The notes: generated by a model from the letters alone, not told the origin. 64,000 nt of DNA from Fimenecus sp964557975 (GCA_964557975.1 CAZLCG010000002.1:62001-126000); one strand, 5' to 3'. Positions 8,095 to 15,902 are shown, counted from the stretch's first letter. Translations and numbers: made by a program.

Positions 8095-8265
8095 ATATGA
8101 TAGCACTCCATCAAACCTGATGACAGTTATATTGCTGTTAACAATATACCCAGAAAGAACGGCGCAGTATTCGTTCAGTCTTCGGCAAAAGCACCTTTCA
8201 TATGCGCTCGGCGAACACTGCGTTCTCACACATACTAATAATTGATTTTGCGCCTCTATCGCAAT
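8095..8265 (-). promoter_or_regulatory. Lysine riboswitch (L box)
   Basis: Read on the minus strand the segment has the conserved L-box pieces in order: GATAGAGGCGC at the 5' end (about 8250-8260), AGTA, GAAAGGTGC...TGCCGAAG near 8180-8200, TGGGTATATTG with its pairing CAATATA, ACTGTC near 8124, and GGAGTGCTATC at the 3' end (8099-8109). The outer GATAG (8256-8260) pairs with CTATC (8099-8103) to form P1. Lysine riboswitches repress lysine biosynthesis or transport when lysine is bound. Here it precedes asd-dapA-dapB-ACT and is followed by a terminator, so control is by transcription attenuation. Confidence 0.95.
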
Positions 8266-8272
8266 TATTAGT

Positions 8273-8301
8273 ATAATACCACCTATATTTAGTATAGTCA
8301 A
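8273..8301 (-). promoter_or_regulatory. Promoter of the lysine operon
   Basis: Minus-strand TTGACT (8296-8301) and TATTAT (8273-8278) with 17-base spacing, ending about 10 bases before the riboswitch begins. The spacing fits transcription starting at the aptamer. Confidence 0.75.
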
Positions 8302-8341
8302 ATATTTTTCTTATTTTTTATATTTTTGTGGGAGTTTTTTT

Positions 8342-9370
8342 ATGAAAAAAGAAGATTTTTATTATGAATTGCCAAAAGAGCTTATTGCCCAAACGCCAAT
8401 TGAACCCCGTGACGCTTCGAGGATGATGGTTTTGAACCGAGAAGAGCATAAAACGGAGGATAAGCGTTTTTACGATATAGTTGATTATTTAAATAAAGGC
8501 GACTGCCTTATACTTAATAACACTAAGGTCTTGCCCGCAAGGCTTTACGGCGTTAAGGAGAAAACGGGAGCGCGCGTGGAGTTTTTAATGCTCAACCGAA
8601 AGGAAAACGACGTATGGGAGGTAATAACAGGTCCGGGCAGGAGGGCAAAGGAGGGCGCAAAATTCGTTTTCGGCGACGGAATACTCAGAGCCGAAATCAT
8701 TGAAGTGCTTGAAAACGGAAACCGCCTTGCCGAATTTACATATGACGGAAATAATATTTTCAATGTATTGGAAAAGGTCGGCGAAATGCCGCTTCCTCAC
8801 TATATAACGGAAAAGCTTGAAAATAAAGACCGCTATCAAACAGTTTATGCCAAAGAATTGGGTTCTGCCGCCGCGCCGACCGCTGGGCTTCATTTCACAC
8901 AGCGTATCCTCGACGAAATCAAAGAAAAAGGCGTAAATATCGGTTATGTTACTCTGCACGTCGGAATAGGCACCTTCAGACCCGTCAAAACGGAAAACAT
9001 TGAGGACCATAAAATGCATTCGGAGCATTATCATCTGCCCAAAGAAACGGCTGATTTAATCAACGAAACTCATAAAAACGGCGGCAGGGTTATTTCGGTC
9101 GGCACAACGAGCTGCCGAACTCTTGAAAGCGTCGCGACCTATAAGGGCAAAATATGCGAGGCGGACGATTGGACAAGCATTTTTATTTATCCGGGATATA
9201 AATTTAAGTGTATTGACGCGTTGCTTACCAATTTTCATCTGCCCGAAAGCACTCTTATTATGCTTGTTTCAGCCTTTTATAACAGAGAGGACGTTCTTTC
9301 GGCATACAAGCACGCGGTCGACGAAAAATACAGATTCTTCTCGTTCGGTGACGCGATGTTGATTTGTTGA
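8342..9370 (+). CDS. queA: S-adenosylmethionine:tRNA ribosyltransferase-isomerase
   Basis: Transfers and isomerises the ribosyl part of SAM onto preQ1 in tRNA, giving epoxyqueuosine at the wobble base. The 342 residues have the N-terminal FYYELPKELIAQTPIEPRD, the ATLHFT-type segment PTAGLHFTQ and VGIGTFRPV, all family signatures. The ATG follows GTGGGAG. It belongs with tgt downstream, but an inserted cassette and a phosphoesterase gene now separate them. The last 8 codons (GDAMLIC and stop) are duplicated about 970 bases downstream. Confidence 0.97.
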   Translation: MKKEDFYYELPKELIAQTPIEPRDASRMMVLNREEHKTEDKRFYDIVDYLNKGDCLILNNTKVLPARLYGVKEKTGARVEFLMLNRKENDVWEVITGPGRRAKEGAKFVFGDGILRAEIIEVLENGNRLAEFTYDGNNIFNVLEKVGEMPLPHYITEKLENKDRYQTVYAKELGSAAAPTAGLHFTQRILDEIKEKGVNIGYVTLHVGIGTFRPVKTENIEDHKMHSEHYHLPKETADLINETHKNGGRVISVGTTSCRTLESVATYKGKICEADDWTSIFIYPGYKFKCIDALLTNFHLPESTLIMLVSAFYNREDVLSAYKHAVDEKYRFFSFGDAMLIC

Positions 9371-9390
9371 AAATACACAAAATAACAATG
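9346..9390 (+). repeat. Left copy of queA 3'-end direct repeat
   Basis: Starting at CGGTGACGCGATG within the queA C-terminus, this segment recurs at 10319. The first 21 bases differ at one position and similarity continues about 45 bases past the stop codon. This copy is the functional end of queA. Confidence 0.8.
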
Positions 9391-9433
9391 AAATAGAAAA
9401 CAATGAAACAGAAAGATAAGTGTGTTGCAATAC

Positions 9434-9446
9434 TACCAATCGGTAA
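9434..9446 (+). repeat. Left inverted repeat of the DUF4160/DUF2442 cassette
   Basis: TACCAATCGGTAA here is the exact reverse complement of TTACCGATTGGTA at 10273-10285. Each copy is also a short palindrome (TACC-4-GGTA). The two bracket the two-gene cassette. Confidence 0.65.
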
Positions 9447-9512
9447 TATGTTTTTGCTTGTAATTTTCTGTGATTTGCTGTATATTTTGCTAAATTTTTT
9501 TCAGTAAATTCA

Positions 9513-9541
9513 TTTACAATATCACGGTATCGTGATATAAT
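9513..9541 (+). promoter_or_regulatory. Promoter with embedded palindromic operator for the DUF4160/DUF2442 pair
   Basis: TTTACA (9513-9518) and a perfect TATAAT (9536-9541) are 17 bases apart. The spacer and -10 contain the perfect inverted repeat ATATCACG-GTAT-CGTGATAT (9519-9538). A repressor bound here would block the promoter; autoregulation by the HTH-carrying DUF2442 protein is a reasonable inference. Confidence 0.75.
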
Positions 9542-9570
9542 GTGGTTAGAGAAATTAAGGAGGGAATGAA

Positions 9571-9825
9571 ATGCCTGTTTTATCACGATTTTACGGAATT
9601 ATTATTAGAATGTATTTTTTACAGAAAGAACACAATCCGCCGCATATTCACGCAATTTATAACGATGATGTTGCTGCAATAGATTTTATGACAGGGAATG
9701 TACTTGAAGGTCATCTGCCTCCAAAAGCACTTGCTATGGTTCAGGAATGGGTTTCCCTCCATAGGGATGAGTTGAAGGAAATTTGGGAAACACAGGATTT
9801 CAAGAATATTTCTCCACTTGAATAA
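9571..9825 (+). CDS. DUF4160 protein
   Basis: An 84-residue protein of the DUF4160 family, recognised by the N-terminal MPVLSRFYGIIIRMYF and the PPHIHAIYNDDVAAIDF segment. DUF4160 genes usually sit beside DUF2442 genes, as here, and such pairs have a toxin-antitoxin-like distribution, but no biochemical function is established to my knowledge. Strong ribosome binding site (AAGGAGGGAATGAA). Eleven bases separate it from the next gene, so the two form a bicistronic unit behind a palindrome-containing promoter. Confidence 0.88.
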   Translation: MPVLSRFYGIIIRMYFLQKEHNPPHIHAIYNDDVAAIDFMTGNVLEGHLPPKALAMVQEWVSLHRDELKEIWETQDFKNISPLE

Positions 9826-9836
9826 GGAGGGTTACT

Positions 9837-10271
9837 ATGTTTCATAAAATTAAAAGCGTTGCTCCGTTGCCCGATTACAAACTAAGCGTTCAGTTTTCTG
9901 AAGGCATAACAAAAATATATGATGTTAAGCCATTGTTCAAAAAGATACCGCTGTTTAATTCTTTATTTGAAAATGCTGAAGAATTTACCTGTGTGACAGT
10001 CGATGTCGGAGGATACGGTATTGTATGGAATGATGACCTTGACCTTTCTTGTGATGAGCTTTGGGAAAACGGTGTTGCTGTTGAGACTCCGTTTGACGGT
10101 TTAATGTCATTCGGCGACGCAACAGAATTATGGGGACTCAACGACAGCACTTTGCGTAAAGCAATAACTTACGGTAAATTAGTTAATGGCGTCGACGTGT
10201 GCAAATTCGGAAAGCAATGGGTTATATCGGTTGAAGCTATGAAGAGAGAATACGGGAATGTGAAAAGATAA
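9837..10271 (+). CDS. DUF2442 protein with C-terminal helix-turn-helix
   Basis: A 144-residue protein. Residues 1-82 are a DUF2442 domain (YKLSVQFSEGITKIYDVKPLF, then the WNDDLDLSCDELWENG motif). Residues 92-140 look like an excisionase-type winged helix (ATELWGLNDSTLRKAI then GKQWVISVEAM), so the protein probably binds DNA. With DUF4160 it forms a conserved two-gene module; by analogy to toxin-antitoxin operons this would be the regulator, which is inference. The start follows AAGGAGGGTTACT. The cassette is flanked by inverted repeats and by a queA-end duplication. Confidence 0.85.
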   Translation: MFHKIKSVAPLPDYKLSVQFSEGITKIYDVKPLFKKIPLFNSLFENAEEFTCVTVDVGGYGIVWNDDLDLSCDELWENGVAVETPFDGLMSFGDATELWGLNDSTLRKAITYGKLVNGVDVCKFGKQWVISVEAMKREYGNVKR

Positions 10272-10272
10272 G

Positions 10273-10285
10273 TTACCGATTGGTA
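10273..10285 (+). repeat. Right inverted repeat of the DUF4160/DUF2442 cassette
   Basis: TTACCGATTGGTA, extended to GTTACC-GATT-GGTAAC (10272-10287), starts just after the DUF2442 stop codon. It is the inverse of the copy at 9434-9446. Confidence 0.65.
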
Positions 10286-10318
10286 ACGAAAATTACTAAT
10301 CTTATATCCCGTAAATAA

Positions 10319-10372
10319 CGGTGACGCGATGCTGATTTGCTGATTTGTTGAATATATACAAATAATGCCAAT
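10319..10372 (+). repeat. Right copy of queA 3'-end direct repeat (relic queA end)
   Basis: CGGTGACGCGATGCTGATTTG followed by CTGA repeats the final queA codons GDAMLIC-stop with two synonymous changes (TTG to CTG, TGT to TGC), plus an 8-base tandem duplication and similar downstream sequence. It reads as the original queA terminus left behind when the intervening 973 bases were inserted. Confidence 0.75.
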
Positions 10373-10440
10373 AATATACGCAATATTAACAATTAGCAAA
10401 GGATTTTTCCGTTTACCTGCGGTTATATGGAGCTTAAATT

Positions 10441-11304
10441 ATGAAAAAACTCATTGTCATTGCCGATATTCATTCAAATTATGAGTCATTTTATTCGGCT
10501 TATAATAAAATAGAAAAAATAAATCCCGACGGCATTATTTTCCTCGGAGATTATGTGACGGATTTTCCTTATCCCCAAAGGACTGTGAAACTTCTTTATA
10601 AATTAAAATCCGAATACAACTGTTGGTTTTTGAGAGGAAACCGTGAAGATTATTTGCTGGAGCACCGCAAAAATCAAAATGACGGCTGGGTGCACAGCTC
10701 AAGCGTCGGCTCGTTTTTATATACTTACGAGAATTTAACCGATTTCGATCTTGATTTTTTTGAAGATTTGCCTATTTACTCTGAAATAAAAATTGACGGC
10801 GAACCTGCCGTTTCTGCCTGTCACGGTTCACCGAAAAGCACAACGGAAAACATACTGACAAATTCTTCTGCTCAAATAAAATATGCAAAAAGAATTAACG
10901 GTAATATTCTGCTTTGCGGTCATTCGCACCACAGAAAAATTGTTGATGTAAAGGATAAGCAAATTATATTTTGCCCGAGCCTCGGTCTGCCGCAGGACGG
11001 AGAAGAATACGGGCACACATGGATTACTCTTTTGACTTCTTCAAACAGTAGCTGGAAAGCCGAATTTGTTGATATTGAATTTAATGCAGACGCTTTAATT
11101 GACGATTACAGAAAAAGCGATTTGGTTAAATATGCGCCCGTATTTTCGGAATGCATCATAAAAAGCCTGCAAACAGACGGCGATATTGCATATCAATGTG
11201 TGGTTTTGGCTTGGAATTACGCTGAAAAAGACGGATTTAAAGGCGGGAAAATCCTGCCGGAAAAATATTGGATTCAAGCGGCAAATAAACTTAAAATTAT
11301 GTGA
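10441..11304 (+). CDS. Calcineurin-like metallophosphoesterase
   Basis: A 287-residue predicted two-metal phosphoesterase. All blocks of the superfamily are visible: DIHSNYE (D9, H11), FLGDYV, RGNRED, ACHGSP and CGHSHHR. It resembles YfcE/MJ0936-like single-domain phosphatases but has a C-terminal extension of about 80 residues (helical, from about residue 205) that I do not recognise. The substrate is unknown. It stands between the cassette and tgt, 15 bases before tgt, so it is likely cotranscribed with tgt. Confidence 0.85.
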   Translation: MKKLIVIADIHSNYESFYSAYNKIEKINPDGIIFLGDYVTDFPYPQRTVKLLYKLKSEYNCWFLRGNREDYLLEHRKNQNDGWVHSSSVGSFLYTYENLTDFDLDFFEDLPIYSEIKIDGEPAVSACHGSPKSTTENILTNSSAQIKYAKRINGNILLCGHSHHRKIVDVKDKQIIFCPSLGLPQDGEEYGHTWITLLTSSNSSWKAEFVDIEFNADALIDDYRKSDLVKYAPVFSECIIKSLQTDGDIAYQCVVLAWNYAEKDGFKGGKILPEKYWIQAANKLKIM

Positions 11305-11319
11305 ATTACAGGAGAAATT

Positions 11320-12450
11320 ATGTACAAATTATTAAAACAGGAAGGGTCGGCAAGACGGGGCGAATTCAGCACCGTTCACGGAACTGTTCAAACGCCTGCA
11401 TTTATGAATGTAGCAACCGCTGGCGCAATTAAGGGCGGTCTTTCCGCCGACGACCTCAGAGAAATAAACTGTCAGGTAATGCTTTGCAATACTTATCACT
11501 TGCACGTTCGCCCCGGTGACAGCCTTGTAAACGAGCTTGGCGGGCTTCATAAATTTACGGGCTGGGACGGTCCTATTTTAACCGACAGCGGCGGTTTTCA
11601 GGTATTTTCCCTTGCAAAGCTTCGCAAAATCCGTGAGGAGGGCGTCGAATTTAATTCGCACGTTGACGGCAGAAGAATTTTTATGGGACCGGAGGAAAGT
11701 ATGCGTATTCAGTCAAATTTAGGTTCTACAATAGCTATGGCGTTTGACGAATGTGTTGAAAATCCTGCCGAGTATTCATATGCCAAGCAGTCCTGCGAGA
11801 GAACCGTCCGCTGGCTTAAACGCTGTAAGGATGAAATGAAAAGGCTCAATTCTCTCGATGATACCGTTAATAAAAATCAACTTCTTTTCGGAATAAACCA
11901 AGGCTGTACATATGACGAATTGAGAATAGAAAATATGAAACGTATAGCAGACCTTGATTTGGACGGCTATGCAATCGGCGGTCTTGCGGTAGGCGAGCCC
12001 AAAGAGGATATGTACCGCATTATTTCGGCTGTCGAGCCTTATATGCCCGAGAACAAAGTCCGTTATTTAATGGGAGTAGGTACTCCCGGCAATATAATTG
12101 AGGGCGTCAGCAGGGGAATTGATTTGTTTGACTGCGTAATGCCGAGCCGAAACGCGCGGCACGGTCAGCTGTTTACACACAGCGGAATTATAAACATAAA
12201 CAATGAAAAATATAAAAAAGATTTATCGCCTGTTGAAGATGGGTGCGGCTGTCCCGTATGCCAAAACCACTCAAGAGCATATATAAGGCATCTTTTAAAG
12301 GCGGGCGAAATGCTCGGTATGAGGCTTTGCGTTATACATAACCTCTGGTTTTATAATATGCTTATGGCTCAAATACGTTCATCGCTCGTCGACGGTACCT
12401 TTGAGGAATTTAAGAAAAACAACGTCGGGTTGTTAGATACAAGAATATGA
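11320..12450 (+). CDS. tgt: Queuine/preQ1 tRNA-guanine transglycosylase
   Basis: Exchanges guanine 34 for preQ1 in tRNAs with GUN anticodons, the step before QueA. The 376 residues contain the substrate-specificity region DSGGFQVFSLAKLRKI, the catalytic aspartate in the DLFDCVMPSRNARHG region, and a C-terminal zinc site (CGCPVCQNHSRAYIRHLL). The ATG follows AGGAGAAATT. queA, tgt and yajC form the usual queuosine/secretion neighbourhood. Confidence 0.97.
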   Translation: MYKLLKQEGSARRGEFSTVHGTVQTPAFMNVATAGAIKGGLSADDLREINCQVMLCNTYHLHVRPGDSLVNELGGLHKFTGWDGPILTDSGGFQVFSLAKLRKIREEGVEFNSHVDGRRIFMGPEESMRIQSNLGSTIAMAFDECVENPAEYSYAKQSCERTVRWLKRCKDEMKRLNSLDDTVNKNQLLFGINQGCTYDELRIENMKRIADLDLDGYAIGGLAVGEPKEDMYRIISAVEPYMPENKVRYLMGVGTPGNIIEGVSRGIDLFDCVMPSRNARHGQLFTHSGIININNEKYKKDLSPVEDGCGCPVCQNHSRAYIRHLLKAGEMLGMRLCVIHNLWFYNMLMAQIRSSLVDGTFEEFKKNNVGLLDTRI

Positions 12451-12539
12451 ATATTTTAATAATTTTAAATTATTATCTTGCATTGTTATAAAAATAAATG
12501 TATAATTCAATTTGTCAATATCATTTTGGAGGAAAAATT

Positions 12540-12944
12540 ATGAATTATTTTATGTTTTTGGAAGCAACCACCGATTCAAGCAGTTCATCAAGCAGTATGC
12601 TTTCAACCATACTTCTTATGGTGGTTCTTTTCGGCGGAATGTATTTCCTGATGATCAGACCGCAGAAAAAACAGCAGAAAAAAGAACAGGAAATGCGTGA
12701 CAATATTCAGGTCGGCGACGAGGTTACAACAATCGGCGGTATTCTCGGCAGAGTAGTTACCGTTAAAGAGGATTCGATTATTATTGAAACAGGAGCCGAC
12801 AGAAATAAAATGAAGGTTACACGCTGGGCAATTCAGGCAAACAACACTGCTCTCGAAAAGGCTCAGGCTGAAAGAGAAGCCGCCAAAGCGGCTGCTGATA
12901 AAGCTAAGGAAGAAAAGAAAAAAAAGAGTAAAAAAGAAGACTGA
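12540..12944 (+). CDS. yajC: Preprotein translocase subunit YajC
   Basis: Small accessory subunit of the Sec translocase, 134 residues. One transmembrane helix (about residues 18-38, ending FLMIRPQKKQQKK), then the conserved GDEVTTIGGILGRVV and TVKEDSIIIETG segments and a highly charged Lys/Glu tail. The ATG at 12540 is preceded by TTGGAGGAAAAATT; an upstream in-frame ATG at 12498 has no such site. Follows tgt as in most bacteria. Confidence 0.96.
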   Translation: MNYFMFLEATTDSSSSSSSMLSTILLMVVLFGGMYFLMIRPQKKQQKKEQEMRDNIQVGDEVTTIGGILGRVVTVKEDSIIIETGADRNKMKVTRWAIQANNTALEKAQAEREAAKAAADKAKEEKKKKSKKED

Positions 12945-12963
12945 TTTTAGAATAAAATCATAT

Positions 12964-13005
12964 TCCCCCTCATACTTTTTAATTAGAGTGTGAGGGGGTT
13001 ATTTT
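12964..13005 (+). terminator. Hairpin between yajC and the TIGR04086 gene
   Basis: CCCCCTCATAC (12965-12975) pairs with GTGTGAGGGGG (12988-12998), followed by TTATTTT. The 3' arm GAGGGGG is also the only ribosome binding site for the next gene, whose ATG is 7 bases away, so the hairpin can both end transcription and hide that site. Confidence 0.75.
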
Positions 13006-13416
13006 ATGCCTGCAAATCAAAGCAAAAAAAATTCGGATTTTCGCACCGAGGAGTTAATAATCCGTTCGGTAAAATGCGGAATTATAAGCTTTGTTATTTT
13101 TATTTTGACAAGCGCTCTTATTACCTTTATTTCAATGAGAAACAGCTTCGTTAAAGAATATTTCGGCATTATCGGATATGCCGTTCTCGGTATATCCTCA
13201 TTTATATGCGGTTATTTATCGTCCGGCAGGTTAAAGGTAAGAGGTATAGTTTCAGGCGCGTTTTCGGCTTTATTTTTAATTATAACCGTTTATATCACGT
13301 TTTTAATTGCTAATAACGCTGAGTTTACAAATAAAGCTCTTTCGGTAATTCCCGTAACGCTTATTTTTTCAATTACGGGGGCGATCCTCAGAAAGAATAA
13401 AAGACATAAAAAATAA
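13006..13416 (+). CDS. TIGR04086 family four-helix membrane protein
   Basis: A 136-residue protein with four predicted transmembrane helices (about residues 24-44, 53-72, 84-104, 110-128) and a basic C-terminus. It matches the clostridial TIGR04086 family, typically found just after yajC, as here. Function unknown; co-location with yajC suggests the membrane or secretion, which is inference only. Its ribosome binding site is part of the preceding hairpin. Confidence 0.85.
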   Translation: MPANQSKKNSDFRTEELIIRSVKCGIISFVIFILTSALITFISMRNSFVKEYFGIIGYAVLGISSFICGYLSSGRLKVRGIVSGAFSALFLIITVYITFLIANNAEFTNKALSVIPVTLIFSITGAILRKNKRHKK

Positions 13417-13429
13417 ACGGAGGTAAAAT

Positions 13430-14068
13430 ATGAAAAGAAGAAGAAAAAGAACTTTAAGAGCCTCAAGGGTAAACAAGCGTGTGTTAATGAACAATCAAAG
13501 GACGGTAATCCTGACCGCTTTGTTTGTATGCGGTTTGTTTTTAGGCTCGGTGTCCGTAAAAAACGCCGACGCAAATATCCTTGAAAAAATTAAAGAACTG
13601 ACAGAGAGCTTTATATTGCAGAAAAGCTCACAGTCAATTCTCCAAAACTTTGCAGCAGCTGCCGTAACCGATACAGTATTCATTTTGCTTTCTGTTATGT
13701 TCGGACTTTGCATAATCGGCGAGCCGATACTGTGGCTTCTGCCGTTAATCAGAGGGCTCGGCATAGGACTTTCCTCGGGGTACATATATAAGACGTATAA
13801 TCTTGACGGCGTAATGTACTGCCTTGCAATTATATTTATTCCCGCTATGCTGTCGGTCGCGGCAACAATAATTTCCTGCAAGGAAAGCATTATAACCTCA
13901 AAGGAAATATTTAATACGCTCAAAGAGAACAAGCCGTTGAATAAACCCGAATATTTCAAGCTGTTTATTTTAAGGAATTTAATTCTGTACGGACTTATGC
14001 TGTTTTCTGCGGGGCTGGGAGCGGCGCTGACATATTTTTTCGGATCTGATATTATTTATCTTTCTTAA
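13430..14068 (+). CDS. SpoIIM-like stage II sporulation membrane protein
   Basis: A 212-residue polytopic membrane protein resembling SpoIIM, which with SpoIID and SpoIIP drives peptidoglycan degradation during engulfment of the forespore. It has a basic N-terminus (MKRRRKRTLRASRVNK), a first helix at about 24-42, and further helices around 70-92, 108-127 and 178-205, with LPLIRGLGIGLSSGYIY in the middle. Start follows ACGGAGGTAAAAT. SpoIIM-like is a family-level reading; a general SpoIIM-superfamily membrane protein is possible. Its end overlaps the convergent recombinase by 17 bases. Confidence 0.75.
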   Translation: MKRRRKRTLRASRVNKRVLMNNQRTVILTALFVCGLFLGSVSVKNADANILEKIKELTESFILQKSSQSILQNFAAAAVTDTVFILLSVMFGLCIIGEPILWLLPLIRGLGIGLSSGYIYKTYNLDGVMYCLAIIFIPAMLSVAATIISCKESIITSKEIFNTLKENKPLNKPEYFKLFILRNLILYGLMLFSAGLGAALTYFFGSDIIYLS

Positions 14069-15065
14069 CCTTATCGGGCGTTTTCGGCAAAGACTGTTTT
14101 ACATTTGCAAGAGGGTTTGACGCAGATGCCTTTTTAAGCTGTTCGTCGACAATATGAGTATATATCTCCGTCGTGCCTAAATTTTCGTGTCCCAAAATAT
14201 CCTTTAACACAAGCACATCGACGTTACCGTATTGATACATAAGGGTTGCGGCGGTGTGTCTTAATTTATGAACCGAAAGCCCCCGACCGTCAAGACCCGC
14301 TTTTTCAAGATTTTCGTACACAATATGCTGAACGGTTTTCGGGCTTATCCTTTGAAGCCTCGACGACAGGAACAGGGCGTCTTTATCTTTGACATTATCA
14401 ACGGGTCTTACCGCCATATAGTTTTTTACAGCCTCAAGGCAAGCGTTATTAAGATAAATCGTTCTTTCCTTATTTCCTTTACCCGTAATATTGAGCGTTC
14501 CGTTATCGCGTATATCGTTATAATTTATTGACACAAGCTCCGAAAGACGCAAACCGCAGTTTAAGAACAAAACAAGAATACAATAATCTCTTTCTTTAAA
14601 CTTGCCGTCGACGCAGTCCAGCAATTTAAGACTTTCATCAAGAGTAAGATATTTCGGCTTGGATTTTTTTAATTTCGGAGTTTCAAGCTCCTCCATCGGA
14701 TTTTCTTTTAAAAGCTTTCTCTGCACGGTCAAATATTTAAAAAAAGCCCGAATGCTTGAGACCTTTCTTGCCCGTGCAGCAGCGTCGTTATCCCTTTCAT
14801 CCTTACAGTAGGTGAGGAAGGTATAAGCGTCAAGCAAAGTAATTGTTTTTATAAAATCTATGTCAATATCCCGTATATCTATATCCTCAACGGCGGCAGA
14901 GGAGGGGACAAGCCCTTTCTCGCGCTTTAAAAATTTTAGAAAAAGCTTGTTGTCAAGGCAGTATTCCTCAACCGTAAGTGTTGATTTGTTTTTAACAACA
15001 TAGATGTGCTGTAAAAATTCTTTAAGCAATATAGGCAAGTCTGGCGCATTTGAATATTTCATCAT
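14052..15065 (-). CDS. Tyrosine recombinase, XerC/XerD type
   Basis: A 337-residue recombinase with a SAM-like N-terminal core-binding domain (about 8-120) and a complete catalytic domain: the first arginine in CGLRLSEL, HKLRHTAATL (H and R), GHENLGTTEIYTH with the second histidine and the nucleophilic tyrosine. Full length and a chromosomal setting suggest it may be the housekeeping Xer that resolves chromosome dimers at dif, though clostridia often have several paralogues. I took the ATG at 15065 because GAAAGG stands 10 bases upstream; ATGs at 15062 and 15074 are alternatives. A 15-bp palindrome (15082-15096) lies just upstream. Confidence 0.88.
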   Translation of the reverse strand: MMKYSNAPDLPILLKEFLQHIYVVKNKSTLTVEEYCLDNKLFLKFLKREKGLVPSSAAVEDIDIRDIDIDFIKTITLLDAYTFLTYCKDERDNDAAARARKVSSIRAFFKYLTVQRKLLKENPMEELETPKLKKSKPKYLTLDESLKLLDCVDGKFKERDYCILVLFLNCGLRLSELVSINYNDIRDNGTLNITGKGNKERTIYLNNACLEAVKNYMAVRPVDNVKDKDALFLSSRLQRISPKTVQHIVYENLEKAGLDGRGLSVHKLRHTAATLMYQYGNVDVLVLKDILGHENLGTTEIYTHIVDEQLKKASASNPLANVKQSLPKTPDKVKKDK

Positions 15066-15081
15066 AAAAAACATACCTTTC

Positions 15082-15096
15082 GTGAAACTGTTTCAC
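15082..15096. promoter_or_regulatory. Perfect palindrome upstream of the Xer-type recombinase gene
   Basis: GTGAAAC-T-GTTTCAC, a 15-base perfect dyad located 17 bases before the start codon. Its position suits an operator or a short mRNA hairpin. The binding protein is unknown. Confidence 0.5.
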
Positions 15097-15790
15097 ATAA
15101 AAATCCAAAGTTCAAAAGCATCAATAACACAAAATTTAAAATCAAATACATAATAAAGAAGGGAAAATATAAAGAGAAAAAACAAAATGCCGTTATATTA
15201 AATCACGATTAATGCTAACGGATTTAATATAAAATAATTTTTTCAGCCGATACAAACAATCGGCTCACTCTTGTTTAATCCCTGACTTTAAATTAACTAA
15301 TCAAAAAAATTATATAATCCGAGCGGATCATCAAACCTATTAAATAAAAATATGTAATACAATTAAAAAGCCGAAAATACCGTCCGATAGAAAAAATCAT
15401 AATATACAAAGTTTCGTTAAAAATTTTTCTATCGTCTGTAAACGGGAATTTAAATTTAAGAAACAGGCTGTTTATATATTTATAAATTCATTATACAATA
15501 AAAATTAAAATAATTAAACTAAAATTATTTTAAGTTATTATGCAATAATTATAAAACATCAATTTTAAATAATCTGTAAAAGAATAAATTTAATTTAAAA
15601 TTTATGGCTTTTTCACATCTAAATATAAATATAAAGCCCAAAAGTCCGTAAAAGACTAAAAATTCTAAAAAGACCAAAAAAGACTAAAAAACAAAAATAC
15701 CGAAAATTCCTAAAACTTATAGAAGACTAAATTTAATCAATTTCAATCAATTTAATCCAAAGATTTTAATTTTCCCCGTTTTCCCTCCCC
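15097..15790. other. AT-rich non-coding stretch with inverted repeats
   Basis: About 700 bases with no credible gene, much richer in A+T than the flanks. It contains a 12-bp inverted repeat TTATATTAAATC (15193-15204) / GATTTAATATAA (15221-15232), a 7-bp hairpin AGCCGAT/ATCGGCT (15245-15265), GATAGAAAAA (15386-15395) / TTTTTCTATC (15424-15433), and A-rich repeats of the AAAAGACTAAAA kind between 15640 and 15740. I cannot assign a function. Confidence 0.5.
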
Positions 15791-15824
15791 TTAATTATAC
15801 AAAATATCAATTATGTATAATTCC
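15791..15824 (+). repeat. Left Xer/att-like site of the integrated element
   Basis: TATACAAAA, a 4-base centre, then AATTATGTATAATT: two imperfect inverted arms around a short core, as in dif or tyrosine recombinase sites. Repeated in the same orientation at 18728-18762 with a 6-base centre. Confidence 0.6.
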
Positions 15825-15902
15825 TACTGCCTTAATATAACCGCCCTTTTTCAAAGCGGTTCGGAATTACTCGGCAAAAACGCGCTGACCGCTACTGTTT
15901 TG

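Noticed and set aside
8059..8301. 80-codon minus-strand frame upstream of asd
   Set aside because: It coincides with the lysine riboswitch; conserved riboswitch elements explain the sequence.
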